This document shows positions 19,582 to 29,698 of a stretch of DNA of 47,500 bases, in pieces (position 1 is the stretch's first letter; each line of letters opens with the position of its first letter). Below the pieces are notes generated by a model. The model saw only the letters and a list, made by a program, of their open reading frames with translations. It was not told the origin of the DNA and ran no database searches. Both the position numbers and the translations under genes were made by a program. The DNA is from Paenibacillus polygoni (GTDB lineage Bacteria; Bacillota; Bacilli; Paenibacillales; Paenibacillaceae), in the NCBI RefSeq assembly GCF_030263935.1, contig NZ_CP127162.1:92501-140000 (forward strand). Direction: 5' to 3'.

Positions 19582-21561
19582 TCACCATGACAGACTTCCA
19601 AGCAGGGTTTCAATCAGTTTCGTAATACTGATGTTAAACCGAGTCTGTATTTCTTCTTCTACTTCAGCTCTCATATAATTATTAATATGTTTGTTTTCAA
19701 TGGCGATCGAGTAGGAAGGGTCTACCATGACCCATTCTATAGGTTCTTTATACGTTAGATTGTAGATAACATTCGCATCTTTGCCGTCCCACTCTTTGCG
19801 AATCATATGACCGTCTTTAAAGGCAAACACTACTGGGATTCCGGTGTAGTCTCCAGCTCTCTTACTCAATTTTACAGTTGAGATGTAGTTTGGTTCCGTT
19901 TCTGTGCTTTGATCCTTCACCTGGACCGAGTCTACAGCAAAGTCAGCCATCATGTTGCTGTATACATACTGATCGAAGAAAGCAGCCCAAGATTTGCGGG
20001 TAACTTGTTCGAGTACGGTCTGAAAATCTTTCGTCGTTGGATGTTTAAAACGGTACTTGGCAGCATAGGCAGACATGACTTTGTCCATTTTTTTGATGCC
20101 GATTTGCTGCTCAATGGCTCGCAAGACGAGTTTGCCGCGGGTGTATACATTTTCTGCATAATGCTGCTGTGAATCATATTTCCATGCTTCCTGCGTGAGG
20201 GAGGCAGGAGAAGTAATATAACCAGACTGCAAAGGGATGTGGGATGAAAGCCCATATTCTTGTTCCATTAAGCGTTCCTCAGCATAGGAAGTAAAGGCCT
20301 CGTCAAGCCAAGCTTCTTCAAATTCATTACTTGCAATCATGCCATAGAAGTATTGATGTCCAATCTCATGAATGACAGTGCGCTCCAGCTCATAACCAGG
20401 CGATGTTTCATCTGCGCCGAAAGCGGTAACCAAGGTAGGATACTCCATCCCGCCGGCTCCATTTCCTGCTTTGGGAGGCACAACGATGGATAATGTGGAG
20501 TACGGGTATTTTCCGTACCATTTGCTAAAATTGGATAAAGCCGATTTTGCTGCATACAGGTAGCGGTCTTTAAGATCAGCATGAGCAGGGTCTAGAAAAA
20601 GCTTAATTCGGACTCCAGGTACATTCGGTGCAGAGAACGGTTCTTCTACAACGACAAAATCGGGGGAAGCGGCCCAAGCAAAGTCATGAACATCATCAGC
20701 ATAGAACTGATAAATACGCTGATCGTCCTTTTTATAATAAGGTTTGGTTGGGAAACCCGTTGCTGCTACGGTATAATTAGCAGGTACCGCAATACGTACA
20801 CTATAAATTCCAAAGTCTGAGTAAAATTCGGAATTACCGTGATATTGATGTAAATTCCAACCTTCGGTCTTTCGGTTGCGTGTTCCGACAGGTTCATAGA
20901 CACTTAGTTTGGGAAACCATTGTCCTGCCATAACGAAGTTATCTGCTGTTCCCATCCTGGCAAAGATCCTGGGCATATCCACTTCAAAGGACATATGGAG
21001 GGTGATCGATTCTCCCCCTTTTACAGGCTTGGGCAAACGGACTTTGACCAGACTCTTATCGTGTATATTTCCGTCATCGGGCTGTACATATTGAATGCGA
21101 TGAAGGAGAGAAAGACCGTCTGGTGTTTTTATTTCTGTAAGTTTCATGGAGCCGTAACCATCTTTCGGCATCGCATCTCCTCTGAGTTTGCCTCCCGATT
21201 CTTTCATAAAGGTTGTCTCATCTGAGGCAAACGCATTGGGATACAAATGAAAATAAAGCTCACTCACCGTTTTCTTACCTGGATGGGTCCACGTCAAGGT
21301 AGAAGTGCCTTTAAGGACATGGTCTTCTGTTAATTGAACATCAATGTGATATTCAACTACACGGTCACTAAGCACCTCGGCAAGCGGTGTCTGTACAATT
21401 CCCTCTGTGGGCGCAGGCACTTGGGCATTTACATTGCCCGGTATCGGCGCAAGGGCAGATTGCGTAGATGGGGCTTGGCTTAAACTGAGCAGCAGTGTGC
21501 CGCCGAGAACACAAATAGCAAGAACAGAGGATAGAATTATTTTCGCGCGAACTGGGGTCAT
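19582..21561 (-). CDS. M1-family metallopeptidase, exported
   Basis: A 659-residue aminopeptidase N-type zinc peptidase. The N-terminus has a signal peptide or anchor (hydrophobic 8-28). The beta-sandwich N-domain (about 65-300) leads into the catalytic domain, with the substrate-exopeptidase GGMEYP motif (about 370-375), the zinc site H398-E-I-G-H402 and the third ligand E421, exactly 18 residues after H402. Start ATG 21561 follows GGGAGG. It heads a two-gene operon with a six-helix membrane protein. The physiological substrate is unknown; extracytoplasmic peptide processing is the likely role. Confidence 0.93.
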   Translation of the reverse strand: MTPVRAKIILSSVLAICVLGGTLLLSLSQAPSTQSALAPIPGNVNAQVPAPTEGIVQTPLAEVLSDRVVEYHIDVQLTEDHVLKGTSTLTWTHPGKKTVSELYFHLYPNAFASDETTFMKESGGKLRGDAMPKDGYGSMKLTEIKTPDGLSLLHRIQYVQPDDGNIHDKSLVKVRLPKPVKGGESITLHMSFEVDMPRIFARMGTADNFVMAGQWFPKLSVYEPVGTRNRKTEGWNLHQYHGNSEFYSDFGIYSVRIAVPANYTVAATGFPTKPYYKKDDQRIYQFYADDVHDFAWAASPDFVVVEEPFSAPNVPGVRIKLFLDPAHADLKDRYLYAAKSALSNFSKWYGKYPYSTLSIVVPPKAGNGAGGMEYPTLVTAFGADETSPGYELERTVIHEIGHQYFYGMIASNEFEEAWLDEAFTSYAEERLMEQEYGLSSHIPLQSGYITSPASLTQEAWKYDSQQHYAENVYTRGKLVLRAIEQQIGIKKMDKVMSAYAAKYRFKHPTTKDFQTVLEQVTRKSWAAFFDQYVYSNMMADFAVDSVQVKDQSTETEPNYISTVKLSKRAGDYTGIPVVFAFKDGHMIRKEWDGKDANVIYNLTYKEPIEWVMVDPSYSIAIENKHINNYMRAEVEEEIQTRFNISITKLIETLLGSLSW

Positions 21562-21664
21562 ACGTTAAATACCTCCCACTTGACAAGCATCTAAGGCATG
21601 TATATGTTTGCAAGCGGAGAAATATTAGTTAAAATATTGGTATCAACTTTTGGAGGCCATAAAA

Positions 21665-22174
21665 ATGGAACAAAACGGTCAAATTGGCAAGAAGCAGATT
21701 GCCTTAAATATTGTGAACAGCAAGAGTAAGCATAAAGGTTTTGGTTCAGGTTCGATTGATTTGAACAACGTTTCTCCTGTTATCATTGATGGAGGCGTTG
21801 CTACCATTGATATTGGTGCGATGCATGCAAAGAGTAAGGTAGAACGCGGTATTAAATTTTCTACGGAAAAAGCAGATGTACCGAATGGCCGGCAAGTATG
21901 GTTAGTATGGGTAGCAGTAGATCGTACGGCAGAAGGCCAGTTTTACGCAGGAGCGACCGCATGTGAGATGTTGATCGATACAGAAGCAAAACGCGGCTGG
22001 AAGATTCTCGCTGACCATGTAAATAAAATGGATTATGCAATGAAGCGCCGTGTCATGTTAGATGAGCTGGGAGATGAAGATAAGGCAGCATTAAAGCATC
22101 TGCTTATTTCTCATAATGAAGACTGGTGGAATGCAGCTCCAGATGAACTCAAACAGGCACTAGAGACGAACTAA
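21665..22174 (+). CDS. ywhD: YwhD family protein
   Basis: A 169-residue protein that I recognise as YwhD from the conserved SPVIID...IDIGAMHAKSKVERGIKF and ACEMLIDTEAKRGWKILADHV segments. The biochemical function is not known. The start is ATG 21665, eight bases after GGAGG; an in-frame TTG at 21650 overlaps the binding site. In B. subtilis ywhD sits next to a class A PBP gene (pbpG) and speE-speB; here the next gene is also a class A PBP and speE-speB follow 6 kb later, so the neighbourhood is conserved although the Mrp operon is inserted. Confidence 0.85.
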   Translation: MEQNGQIGKKQIALNIVNSKSKHKGFGSGSIDLNNVSPVIIDGGVATIDIGAMHAKSKVERGIKFSTEKADVPNGRQVWLVWVAVDRTAEGQFYAGATACEMLIDTEAKRGWKILADHVNKMDYAMKRRVMLDELGDEDKAALKHLLISHNEDWWNAAPDELKQALETN

Positions 22175-22183
22175 ACAGCAAAA

Positions 22184-22219
22184 AGAAGAGGGTTTCGGCA
22201 TTAGCCGAAACCCTCTTTG
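22184..22219. terminator. Bidirectional terminator between ywhD and the PBP gene
   Basis: AAGAGGGTTTCGGC and GCCGAAACCCTCTT pair perfectly around ATTA between convergent genes. Confidence 0.93.
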
Positions 22220-22248
22220 TATTGTAAGAACGTACAGTTGATTGACCC

Positions 22249-24303
22249 TTAATTCGTCCACCAACGTTTAAAGTGATTCCACCAAGAATCATCTCGGTCA
22301 TTTTGAATGTCATCTTCTCCGTTTGAGCCCGGTTTTGCTTCATGTTCATCACAGTATTCCGTAGGTTCTGTACCGCGGACAAACACTTCAAGTCTACGGC
22401 TTTCACAGTTCTCCCCGGCAAGTTTTCCGGTAGAAGGATCGATATAGACACTAACCACTTCTTCAGGAACAGGGAATATTTTCGGCGGAACATTTTCGAG
22501 CGCTTTTTCCATATATTCTGCAAAAATAGGAGCGGCTCTTCGGCTTTCAGAAGTAGTAATCTCCTGATTATTATCATATCCTACCCATACTGCTGTCGAT
22601 AATTCAGGTGTGTAACCTACAAGCCAAGCATCTGAACTTGTGGTGCCTGTTTTCCCGGCAACCGGTCTCTTGATCTTATCGGCTACCCGGTGAGCGGTTC
22701 CCCCTGTATCAAAGACACTTTCGAGCAGACTTGTTACTACATAAGCAGAAGCGGTATCTACTACTTGTTCGGGGGTCTGTTCCGGCACTTTGTAGACAAT
22801 TCGGTCTGCTGCATCCGTAATTTTCAGCACAGCTATAGGGGCATTACGAAGTCCCTCATTAGCGAGAACTGAATAAGCCGACGCCATCTCAAAAGGACTG
22901 ACAGGCGATGTACCCAGCGCGAGTGATGGTACGGGATTAAGGGAACTCGTAATCCCGAGTTTTTTGGCCATTTCAATAACTGGGTCCGTTCCAATTTGCA
23001 TTAGAGTACTCACCGCATAAATATTATCAGAGACCGCAATCGCTTTTCTCATATCAATGGGTCCAAGATATTTATCACCAAAGTTTTTTGGTTCATACGT
23101 TTTACGATCATTATCGTACTTGAACACAGTCGGTTTACTATCAAATTGCGAGATAGCGGTCATCTGCTTTGATGAAATGGCAGCCAAGTACATAATCGGT
23201 TTAAAAGAGGATGCAGGCTGCCTATTATCCGCCAGTGCATGGTTGTACTGACTGGAGTTATAGTCTGTTCCTCCGACCATGGCCTTTACATATCCATTTC
23301 TCGGATCAATGGATACTAAACCTACTTCAAGATCACTTTCTTTATCCATTCCGTTAGCGATCGCATCTTCAGCAGCTTCTTGCATCTGCATATCCAGGGT
23401 GGTGTAAATGTTAAGACCGCCATGTTCTAATTTAGCTGAATCGATCCCCAGATCATTAACCACTACGTTTCTTATATAGTCTCGGAAATAGGAGGCTTTT
23501 TCATTTGTCTTTGGCTGACTTTTTGGCTTGATATCAAGCAATTCATTATAAGCCTCATCAGCTTCCTCTTGCGTAATAGCTCCGGTAGTGACCATTGAAT
23601 TCAGTACAACCTTTTGACGATCTTTCGCCTTCTTCATATTGTTGTAAGGAGAATAATAGGTCGGTCCTTTTGGAATGCCGGCAAGCATGGCACTTTCCGC
23701 TAAATTTAAATCGGCTGCAGACTTGCCAAAATACATTTGCGCTGCAGATTCAATACCATAAGCACCATGGCCGTAATAAATTTCGTTAAGATACATTTGT
23801 AAAATTTCATCTTTGGTGTACTTCATTTCAAGTTGTGCCGTGTATATAGCCTCTTTAATTTTACGAGACCACGTTTTCTCATGAGACAGATACAAGTTTC
23901 TTGCCAGCTGCTGTGTGATCGTACTAGCCCCTTGCGACATGTTCATCTCTTTTATATTAACGAGAATGGCACGAGCCACTCCTTTCCAGTCAAACCCAAA
24001 ATGAGAATAGAACTTCCGATCTTCTACCGAGATGGTAGCCTGGGTAAGCGCAGGTGCAACTTGGTCTAACTTGACGGGAATGGAATCCTTCCCTTCGGGA
24101 GAGAATGTGGCGATAACTTCACCATCTATATCAAAAAGTCTGGAGTTATGGTCATTATCTGCAAGAGGAAGACTAGTCGCATATAGATAGACAAGAAGTA
24201 TAACAGCAAATATCAGACCCAGTACGGTTAGTCCTGCTAACCACTTCAGAATCTTTTTGGTGCGAGAATATTGCGTTTTTGACTGATCTGTAGATTCTGG
24301 CAT
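22249..24303 (-). CDS. Class A penicillin-binding protein (transglycosylase/transpeptidase)
   Basis: A bifunctional peptidoglycan synthase of 684 residues. A cytoplasmic N-terminus and one transmembrane helix (about 20-43) precede a GT51 glycosyltransferase domain with the catalytic Glu in ATISVEDRKFYSHFGFD and the GASTITQQLARN motif. The transpeptidase domain follows, with SSFK (active Ser), SDN and KTGTTSSDAW motifs. The C-terminal tail is short and acidic. By its place next to ywhD it corresponds to B. subtilis PbpG (PBP2d), a sporulation-linked enzyme, but the symbol is inferred from context. Start ATG 24303 lies nine bases after a GGAG site; a GTG one codon upstream is also possible. Confidence 0.95.
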   Translation of the reverse strand: MPESTDQSKTQYSRTKKILKWLAGLTVLGLIFAVILLVYLYATSLPLADNDHNSRLFDIDGEVIATFSPEGKDSIPVKLDQVAPALTQATISVEDRKFYSHFGFDWKGVARAILVNIKEMNMSQGASTITQQLARNLYLSHEKTWSRKIKEAIYTAQLEMKYTKDEILQMYLNEIYYGHGAYGIESAAQMYFGKSAADLNLAESAMLAGIPKGPTYYSPYNNMKKAKDRQKVVLNSMVTTGAITQEEADEAYNELLDIKPKSQPKTNEKASYFRDYIRNVVVNDLGIDSAKLEHGGLNIYTTLDMQMQEAAEDAIANGMDKESDLEVGLVSIDPRNGYVKAMVGGTDYNSSQYNHALADNRQPASSFKPIMYLAAISSKQMTAISQFDSKPTVFKYDNDRKTYEPKNFGDKYLGPIDMRKAIAVSDNIYAVSTLMQIGTDPVIEMAKKLGITSSLNPVPSLALGTSPVSPFEMASAYSVLANEGLRNAPIAVLKITDAADRIVYKVPEQTPEQVVDTASAYVVTSLLESVFDTGGTAHRVADKIKRPVAGKTGTTSSDAWLVGYTPELSTAVWVGYDNNQEITTSESRRAAPIFAEYMEKALENVPPKIFPVPEEVVSVYIDPSTGKLAGENCESRRLEVFVRGTEPTEYCDEHEAKPGSNGEDDIQNDRDDSWWNHFKRWWTN

Positions 24304-24487
24304 CACATAGGTCTCCTTTCAAAAAAACTGCCTTATATTCCATTATGGGAATACAATTCATCCATTATTCACGATTTATACAGATTCTTTACACCGGTAT
24401 TTAGGGTAAAGGTTAACATAAAGTCTAGTTCATGCTAACTCTGCTCTACGACTTTTGGATTCTTTATCTTACATAGGGGGTGTACTT

Positions 24488-27400
24488 GTGTACTTGATTC
24501 ATGCGGCCATACTGCTCCCCATTCTAGCAGGAGTTGGGATAGCCTTTATGAAACGTTTGTCTCGCAGCTTCCACCTGGGCTGGGCAGTTCTAACCATCCC
24601 GCTTGTCCTACTGATTTACTTTCTGAGCTTGATTCCACAAATAAGTAACCGGAATTTGATTAGTGAATCGCTAGATTGGATGCCATCCCTTGGGATTAAT
24701 TTCACCATTTTATTGGATGGGTTAAGCCTGCTGTTAGCACTGCTTATTACGGGTATTGGCTCATTGGTTGTACTGTATTCCATTTATTATATGAAGCAGG
24801 ATGAGGCTTTGCATCGTTTCTATCTATATCTGCTCCTTTTTATGGGAGCCATGCTTGGTGTCGTTCTTTCAGATAATATGATGGTTTTGTATGGGTTCTG
24901 GGAACTAACCAGTATTGCTTCTTTTTTACTTATCGCTTTTCATCACAAGAAAGAGGCATCAATTCGCGGCGCGAGTAAGTCATTCCTGATTACTGTTTTT
25001 GGTGGATTCGCCATGTTAACTGGGTTTATCTTACTGTATCTAATCAGCGGATCTTACAGTATTCGGGAGACGATCGAATCTGTATCTAATATTGCAGAGC
25101 ATCATCTATTTGTTCCTGCTCTTATTTTAATCCTAATCGGAGCTTTCACCAAATCAGCGCAGTTTCCGTTCCATGTTTGGCTGCCTGATGCAATGGAGGC
25201 CCCAACACCCGTTAGTGCATACTTGCACTCGGCAACCATGGTCAAAGCAGGAATTTATATCGTTGCCAGGTTTACACCTGTTTTTGGCGGAGAAGCCACT
25301 TGGTTTTGGATTATTTCTTTAGTGGGGACGATATCAATGGTTTATGGTGCACTGATTGCCATAAAGAAAACAGATTTAAAGGCAATCTTGGCATATTCCA
25401 CGGTATCGCAGCTGGGGCTAATTATGTCTTTGTTTGGACTAGGATCAGCCGCACTCTACTTTGGTTATGGCGCAGAGTCCATGCTTTATACCACGGCTAC
25501 AATGGCAGGATTACTTCATTTGTTCAATCATGCGCTGTTTAAAGGTTCTCTATTTATGATGGCAGGGATTGTAGATCATGAGACCGGTACACGTGATATC
25601 CGGAAACTTGGCGGGTTAATTACCGTTATGCCGTTTACGTTTACTGTTGCGCTGATCGGCACCTTTTCTATGGCCGGCCTGCCGCCATTTAATGGATTTG
25701 TCAGTAAGGAGATGTTCTTCAAAGCTACACTTGAAGCAGCAGACTTTTCTATATTTAGCCTTGGCACATGGGGGATTATTTTTCCTGTACTTGCCTGGAT
25801 CGGTAGTGTAATGACGTTTATCTACTCGCTCGTTATTGTGTTTCGCACCTTCCTTGGTAAGAACAAAACAGATATTCCACTCCAAAAGCTGCATGAAGCT
25901 CCAATTGGAATGTTGATTCCTCCCCTTATTCTTGTATCTATGGTCTTAATCACCGGTATTTATCCCGATATTTTATCCTCGTCGATTATAGAACCGGCAA
26001 TGGCTTCCGTATTATCTCCACTCCTCGCTGAAGGAGAACGGTTTGATGTCCATTTGTATCTCTGGCATGGTGTTACTCCAGAATTATGGATGACGGCAGG
26101 AGTCATTGTACTGGGTGTTATCTCATATAAATTGCTGCCTCGCTGGAAAACGGTTTATGAAGATTACATCCCTGTGTATACCGTTAATAAGTTTTATAAT
26201 GCTGTATTTCGTGCATTGCATCGATTTTCTAAACGTTGGACACAAACTTATATGAATGGTTCGGTTCGGAACTATCTCATCTATATCTTTGTGTTTATGA
26301 TTGTGTTGATCAGCTACGGTTTCTATCATGCAACGAATATTGAATGGAATTTCAGCGGATATAATTCCTTTAAGTTGTATGAGACCATTTTACTTGTTGG
26401 TCTTGTCGTTACAGCAATCTGTATACCCTTTGCTAAACATCGTTTATCAGCTGTCATTTTAACAGGAGCAGTTGGTTATCTAGTTAGTTTGTTCTTTGTG
26501 TTATTCCGTGCACCGGATCTCGCACTAACACAGATGGTTGTAGAGACGGTATCCGTAGCACTTTTCCTGCTGTGCTTCTACCATCTGCCTGAACTTACGC
26601 CGAAATCTAGCAAGAAGTATAAATCTGTAAATCTTATCATCTCCGTAGGTGTAGGTATTATTGTGATGCTGATTGCTCTCGCTGCTAGCGGAACCATACA
26701 ACTTGATACCATATCTGAGTTCTACACGGCGGAAAGTTATAACCTAGCAGGCGGAAAAAATATTGTAAATGTACTGCTCGTTGATTTTAGAGGTTTTGAT
26801 ACATTACTTGAAATTATGGTCTTGGGGGTAGCAGCACTTGCTATTTATTCTATGATTAATCTCAATTTGAATGGTAAAGACTTGGGGTCTTCTCATCATA
26901 CACTCGCAAGAGAGAAGCAAGAATCAACGGAAAAAGAGAGAAGTAACTCAAATCCGGAGAGCTGGAACAGTGTTTCACTTCGCAGTAATGATGTGTTCCT
27001 GCAGATGAGCACGAAAATTATCGTGTTTATCATCCTTATCTTTGCACTCTATCTATTCTTTGCAGGACATCATCAGCCAGGCGGGGGCTTTATTAGTGGA
27101 CTGGTTACCGCATCTGCTCTTGTTCTTTTAGCCATTGCGTTTAATACAGATACCCTTCGCCGAATTCTACCCGTAGATTATCGTACAGTTATTGCCTGCG
27201 GTCTCTTAATCTCATTGGCAACAGCGGCTGGTTCCTTTGTCTTTGACTTACCATTCATGAGTCAGGCATTTGGATATTTCGATATTCCTTTGCTGGGAGA
27301 AGTGGAATTAACGACAGCTACCCTGTTTGAGACTGGAGTATTTATGGCTGTCTTGGGTGTTACGATGACGATCATCTTACAGATCGGGGAGGACCGTTAG
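24488..27400 (+). CDS. mrpA: Na+/H+ antiporter subunit A fused to subunit B (MrpAB)
   Basis: Large membrane subunit of the seven-subunit Mrp cation/proton antiporter. Residues ~1-800 are MrpA: an NADH-quinone-oxidoreductase ND5-like domain with the proton-channel segment FTKSAQFPFHVWLPDAMEAPTPVSAYLHSATMVKAG and a C-terminal MrpA-specific domain. After a charged, membrane-free linker (about 805-840, with SSHHTLAREKQESTEKERS), the same frame continues as a complete MrpB domain (AGHHQPGGGFISGLVTAS...GVFMAVLGVTMTIIL). B. subtilis has these as two genes, so a 970-residue MrpAB fusion is a distinguishing feature. The start is GTG 24488, eight bases after a GGGGG site; a TTG at 24455 lies upstream of that site. 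Confidence 0.94.
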   Translation: MYLIHAAILLPILAGVGIAFMKRLSRSFHLGWAVLTIPLVLLIYFLSLIPQISNRNLISESLDWMPSLGINFTILLDGLSLLLALLITGIGSLVVLYSIYYMKQDEALHRFYLYLLLFMGAMLGVVLSDNMMVLYGFWELTSIASFLLIAFHHKKEASIRGASKSFLITVFGGFAMLTGFILLYLISGSYSIRETIESVSNIAEHHLFVPALILILIGAFTKSAQFPFHVWLPDAMEAPTPVSAYLHSATMVKAGIYIVARFTPVFGGEATWFWIISLVGTISMVYGALIAIKKTDLKAILAYSTVSQLGLIMSLFGLGSAALYFGYGAESMLYTTATMAGLLHLFNHALFKGSLFMMAGIVDHETGTRDIRKLGGLITVMPFTFTVALIGTFSMAGLPPFNGFVSKEMFFKATLEAADFSIFSLGTWGIIFPVLAWIGSVMTFIYSLVIVFRTFLGKNKTDIPLQKLHEAPIGMLIPPLILVSMVLITGIYPDILSSSIIEPAMASVLSPLLAEGERFDVHLYLWHGVTPELWMTAGVIVLGVISYKLLPRWKTVYEDYIPVYTVNKFYNAVFRALHRFSKRWTQTYMNGSVRNYLIYIFVFMIVLISYGFYHATNIEWNFSGYNSFKLYETILLVGLVVTAICIPFAKHRLSAVILTGAVGYLVSLFFVLFRAPDLALTQMVVETVSVALFLLCFYHLPELTPKSSKKYKSVNLIISVGVGIIVMLIALAASGTIQLDTISEFYTAESYNLAGGKNIVNVLLVDFRGFDTLLEIMVLGVAALAIYSMINLNLNGKDLGSSHHTLAREKQESTEKERSNSNPESWNSVSLRSNDVFLQMSTKIIVFIILIFALYLFFAGHHQPGGGFISGLVTASALVLLAIAFNTDTLRRILPVDYRTVIACGLLISLATAAGSFVFDLPFMSQAFGYFDIPLLGEVELTTATLFETGVFMAVLGVTMTIILQIGEDR

Positions 27401-27402
27401 TT

Positions 27403-27741
27403 ATGGAAATTATTATGAGTGTTACCGTAGGTATTCTATTTGCTATAGGAGTGTATTTAATTCTTTCAAGGAGTTTGCTTCGTCTTGTACTAGGTCTTTC
27501 CTTGTTAACCCATGGCGTACATTTACTCCTGATGACCATGGCCCGTCTAAAAACGGGAGCACCTCCCCTATTAGGAGAGAAGGCTGAGAATTACGTAGAT
27601 CCGCTGCCACAGGCGTTAATTCTAACCTCCATAGTTATTAACTTTGGACTTTTGGCATTCTTTTTCGTCCTTGCATATCGGTCCTATTTGAAGTTAAAAA
27701 CAGACGATATGGAAGAAGTAAGGGGGCCGAAATATGAATAA
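27403..27741 (+). CDS. mrpC: Na+/H+ antiporter subunit C
   Basis: The 112-residue MrpC is homologous to NuoK of complex I and has three transmembrane helices. The GLSLLTHGVHLLLMT and DPLPQALILTSIVINFGLLAFFFVLAYR segments are the family hallmarks. Start ATG 27403, three bases after the mrpA stop, behind GGGGAGGA. Its 3' end overlaps mrpD by eight bases, consistent with coupled translation and fixed subunit ratio. Confidence 0.95.
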   Translation: MEIIMSVTVGILFAIGVYLILSRSLLRLVLGLSLLTHGVHLLLMTMARLKTGAPPLLGEKAENYVDPLPQALILTSIVINFGLLAFFFVLAYRSYLKLKTDDMEEVRGPKYE

Positions 27742-29218
27742 TGTGGTTGTTCTTCCCATCTTCTTGCCAGTACTAACCGGAATTTTGCTCGTTTTCTTTA
27801 TGAAATCTGTCCGGATGCAGCGTCTGATTAGTGGAATTGGTTCAATAGCTACGCTCCTCGTTACGGCTTTCTTATTTTATACGGTGTCCACATCAGGGCT
27901 TCAGCTTCTTAATATGGGGGGGTGGGCAGCCCCCTACGGCATTGTATTTGTTGCAGATACACTTGCTTCATTATTAGTATTGGTGTCTTCCATAATTTCA
28001 GTCGCCTGTACTTTTTATGCTTTTCAAAGCATTACAGAAGAGCGGGAGAAACATCATTTCTATGTATTTTTTCAATTCTTAATGGCGGGTGTAAATGGAT
28101 CTTTTCTAACAGGTGATCTATTTAATTTGTTTGTTTGCTTTGAGCTGATGCTGATTTCCTCTTATGCGCTTTTGGTACTGGGCAATACAGAACGTCAGCT
28201 TAGAGAATCACTGAAATATGTACTTATTAATATGGTTTCGTCATCTTTACTAGTAGTTGCTATTGGGTATTTGTATTCTGTGACAGGAACCATTAATATG
28301 GCCCATCTGTCTGTACGGGTGGCTGAAGTAGGTCAAGATGGGATTTTAGGGGTCATTGCTTTATTGTTTTTGCTTATCTTCAGCATTAAAGCAGGTCTGT
28401 TTCTCTTTTTCTGGTTATCTGGATCTTACGCAGCTCCGCCGGCTCTTGTCACTGCCTTATTTGCTGGTCTGCTGACCAAAGTAGGGTTATATGCCATCGT
28501 AAGGGTATTTACGCTAATCTTTTATCATGATCTGCAATTTACAAATGCTATTATTGGCTGGATGGCAGGAGCGACAATGTTGCTTGGCGTTATTGGAGCG
28601 ATTGCTTATAAGGACGTGAACAAAATACTTGTCTACAATGTCGTAGCGGGTGTAGGGTTTGTTGCTTTTGGTATGGCAGCTGGCAATAAGCTGGCACTTG
28701 AGGGTCTCATGTTTTATCTCATACATGACATGATTATCAAATCACTGCTCTTTTTGCTCGGAGGAGCACTCATTGCTGCTGCGGGTACATCTAATTTGAA
28801 CAATATGGGCGGGATGATTAAGAAATACCCTTTACTCGGCTGGATGTTCTTTGTTACTGCACTTGCTCTTGCCGGAGTACCGCCGCTTAGTGGATTTCCA
28901 GGTAAACTGATGTTGTTCGAAGGCGGACTTGATGCAGGCCTCTATGGGCTTACAGCCATTGCTGTTATTGCAAGTTTTATTATGCTGTACTCTGTGCTGC
29001 GGGTGTTCATTTATGCATTTTGGGGCAGGGATAAAACGATGCATGGAGGGACAACACAGATTTCAGTCAACCAGCTGCTTGTTCCGTCAGGGTTCCTGTT
29101 TATTCTGATTATTGGAATAGGAATATTTGCTGAAGTTCTTTATCCTGCACTCTCCACAGCAGCACACGTACTCATAGACCCTAATCTTTATATTGATAAC
29201 GTTATGAAGGAGTGGTGA
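27734..29218 (+). CDS. mrpD: Na+/H+ antiporter subunit D
   Basis: The 494-residue MrpD is the second antiporter-like (ND2/ND4-type) subunit, with about 14 transmembrane helices. It carries the conserved acidic residue in NLFVCFELMLISSYAL and the lysine in IFSIKAGLFLFFWLSGSYAAPPALVTALFAGLLTKVG, both typical of proton-translocating channels. Start ATG 27734, overlapping mrpC, behind AAGGGGG. With MrpA it provides the proton/sodium pathways. Confidence 0.95.
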   Translation: MNNVVVLPIFLPVLTGILLVFFMKSVRMQRLISGIGSIATLLVTAFLFYTVSTSGLQLLNMGGWAAPYGIVFVADTLASLLVLVSSIISVACTFYAFQSITEEREKHHFYVFFQFLMAGVNGSFLTGDLFNLFVCFELMLISSYALLVLGNTERQLRESLKYVLINMVSSSLLVVAIGYLYSVTGTINMAHLSVRVAEVGQDGILGVIALLFLLIFSIKAGLFLFFWLSGSYAAPPALVTALFAGLLTKVGLYAIVRVFTLIFYHDLQFTNAIIGWMAGATMLLGVIGAIAYKDVNKILVYNVVAGVGFVAFGMAAGNKLALEGLMFYLIHDMIIKSLLFLLGGALIAAAGTSNLNNMGGMIKKYPLLGWMFFVTALALAGVPPLSGFPGKLMLFEGGLDAGLYGLTAIAVIASFIMLYSVLRVFIYAFWGRDKTMHGGTTQISVNQLLVPSGFLFILIIGIGIFAEVLYPALSTAAHVLIDPNLYIDNVMKEW

Positions 29219-29221
29219 TCG

Positions 29222-29698
29222 ATGGCACGACAAATCGTACTAAATTTGATCATCGCCTTCTTATGGATGCTATTAAATCAATCCTGGAATGGAGCCGGTT
29301 TCGTAACGGGATATGTATTAGGTCTATTGATTATCGGCGTATTCCGGCGCTTTTTTCCCACTCCGTTTTATATTATCCGTATTTGGGCTGTGATCAAGCT
29401 GCTGAAATTGCTTCTTGTCGAACTGTTCCGCTCTTCATTTCAGGTGATTGGCGCCATACTGAAGCCAAAGCTGGATATTACGCCAGGTACGTTTAAGTAT
29501 CGGACGGAGCTGACTTCGGATTTTGAAATCATGCTTTTATTTCTATTTATCTCCTTAACACCGGGAACACTTGCGCTGGAAATTTCGAAAAACAAACGCA
29601 CCTTATATATCCATGCTTTTAATATGTCTGAAGAAGAGGAAATGGTTTCAAGCATCCGGGATTCCTTTGAAAAAGCCATAATGGAGGTGACGAGATAA
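29222..29698 (+). CDS. mrpE: Na+/H+ antiporter subunit E
   Basis: A 158-residue MrpE with two or three N-terminal helices (about 4-22 and 28-46) and a cytoplasmic C-terminal domain. The ELFRSSFQVIGAILKPKLDITPGTFKY and SLTPGTLALEIS segments are characteristic. Start ATG 29222 after AAGGAG, three bases beyond mrpD; its last base is the first base of mrpF. Confidence 0.94.
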   Translation: MARQIVLNLIIAFLWMLLNQSWNGAGFVTGYVLGLLIIGVFRRFFPTPFYIIRIWAVIKLLKLLLVELFRSSFQVIGAILKPKLDITPGTFKYRTELTSDFEIMLLFLFISLTPGTLALEISKNKRTLYIHAFNMSEEEEMVSSIRDSFEKAIMEVTR

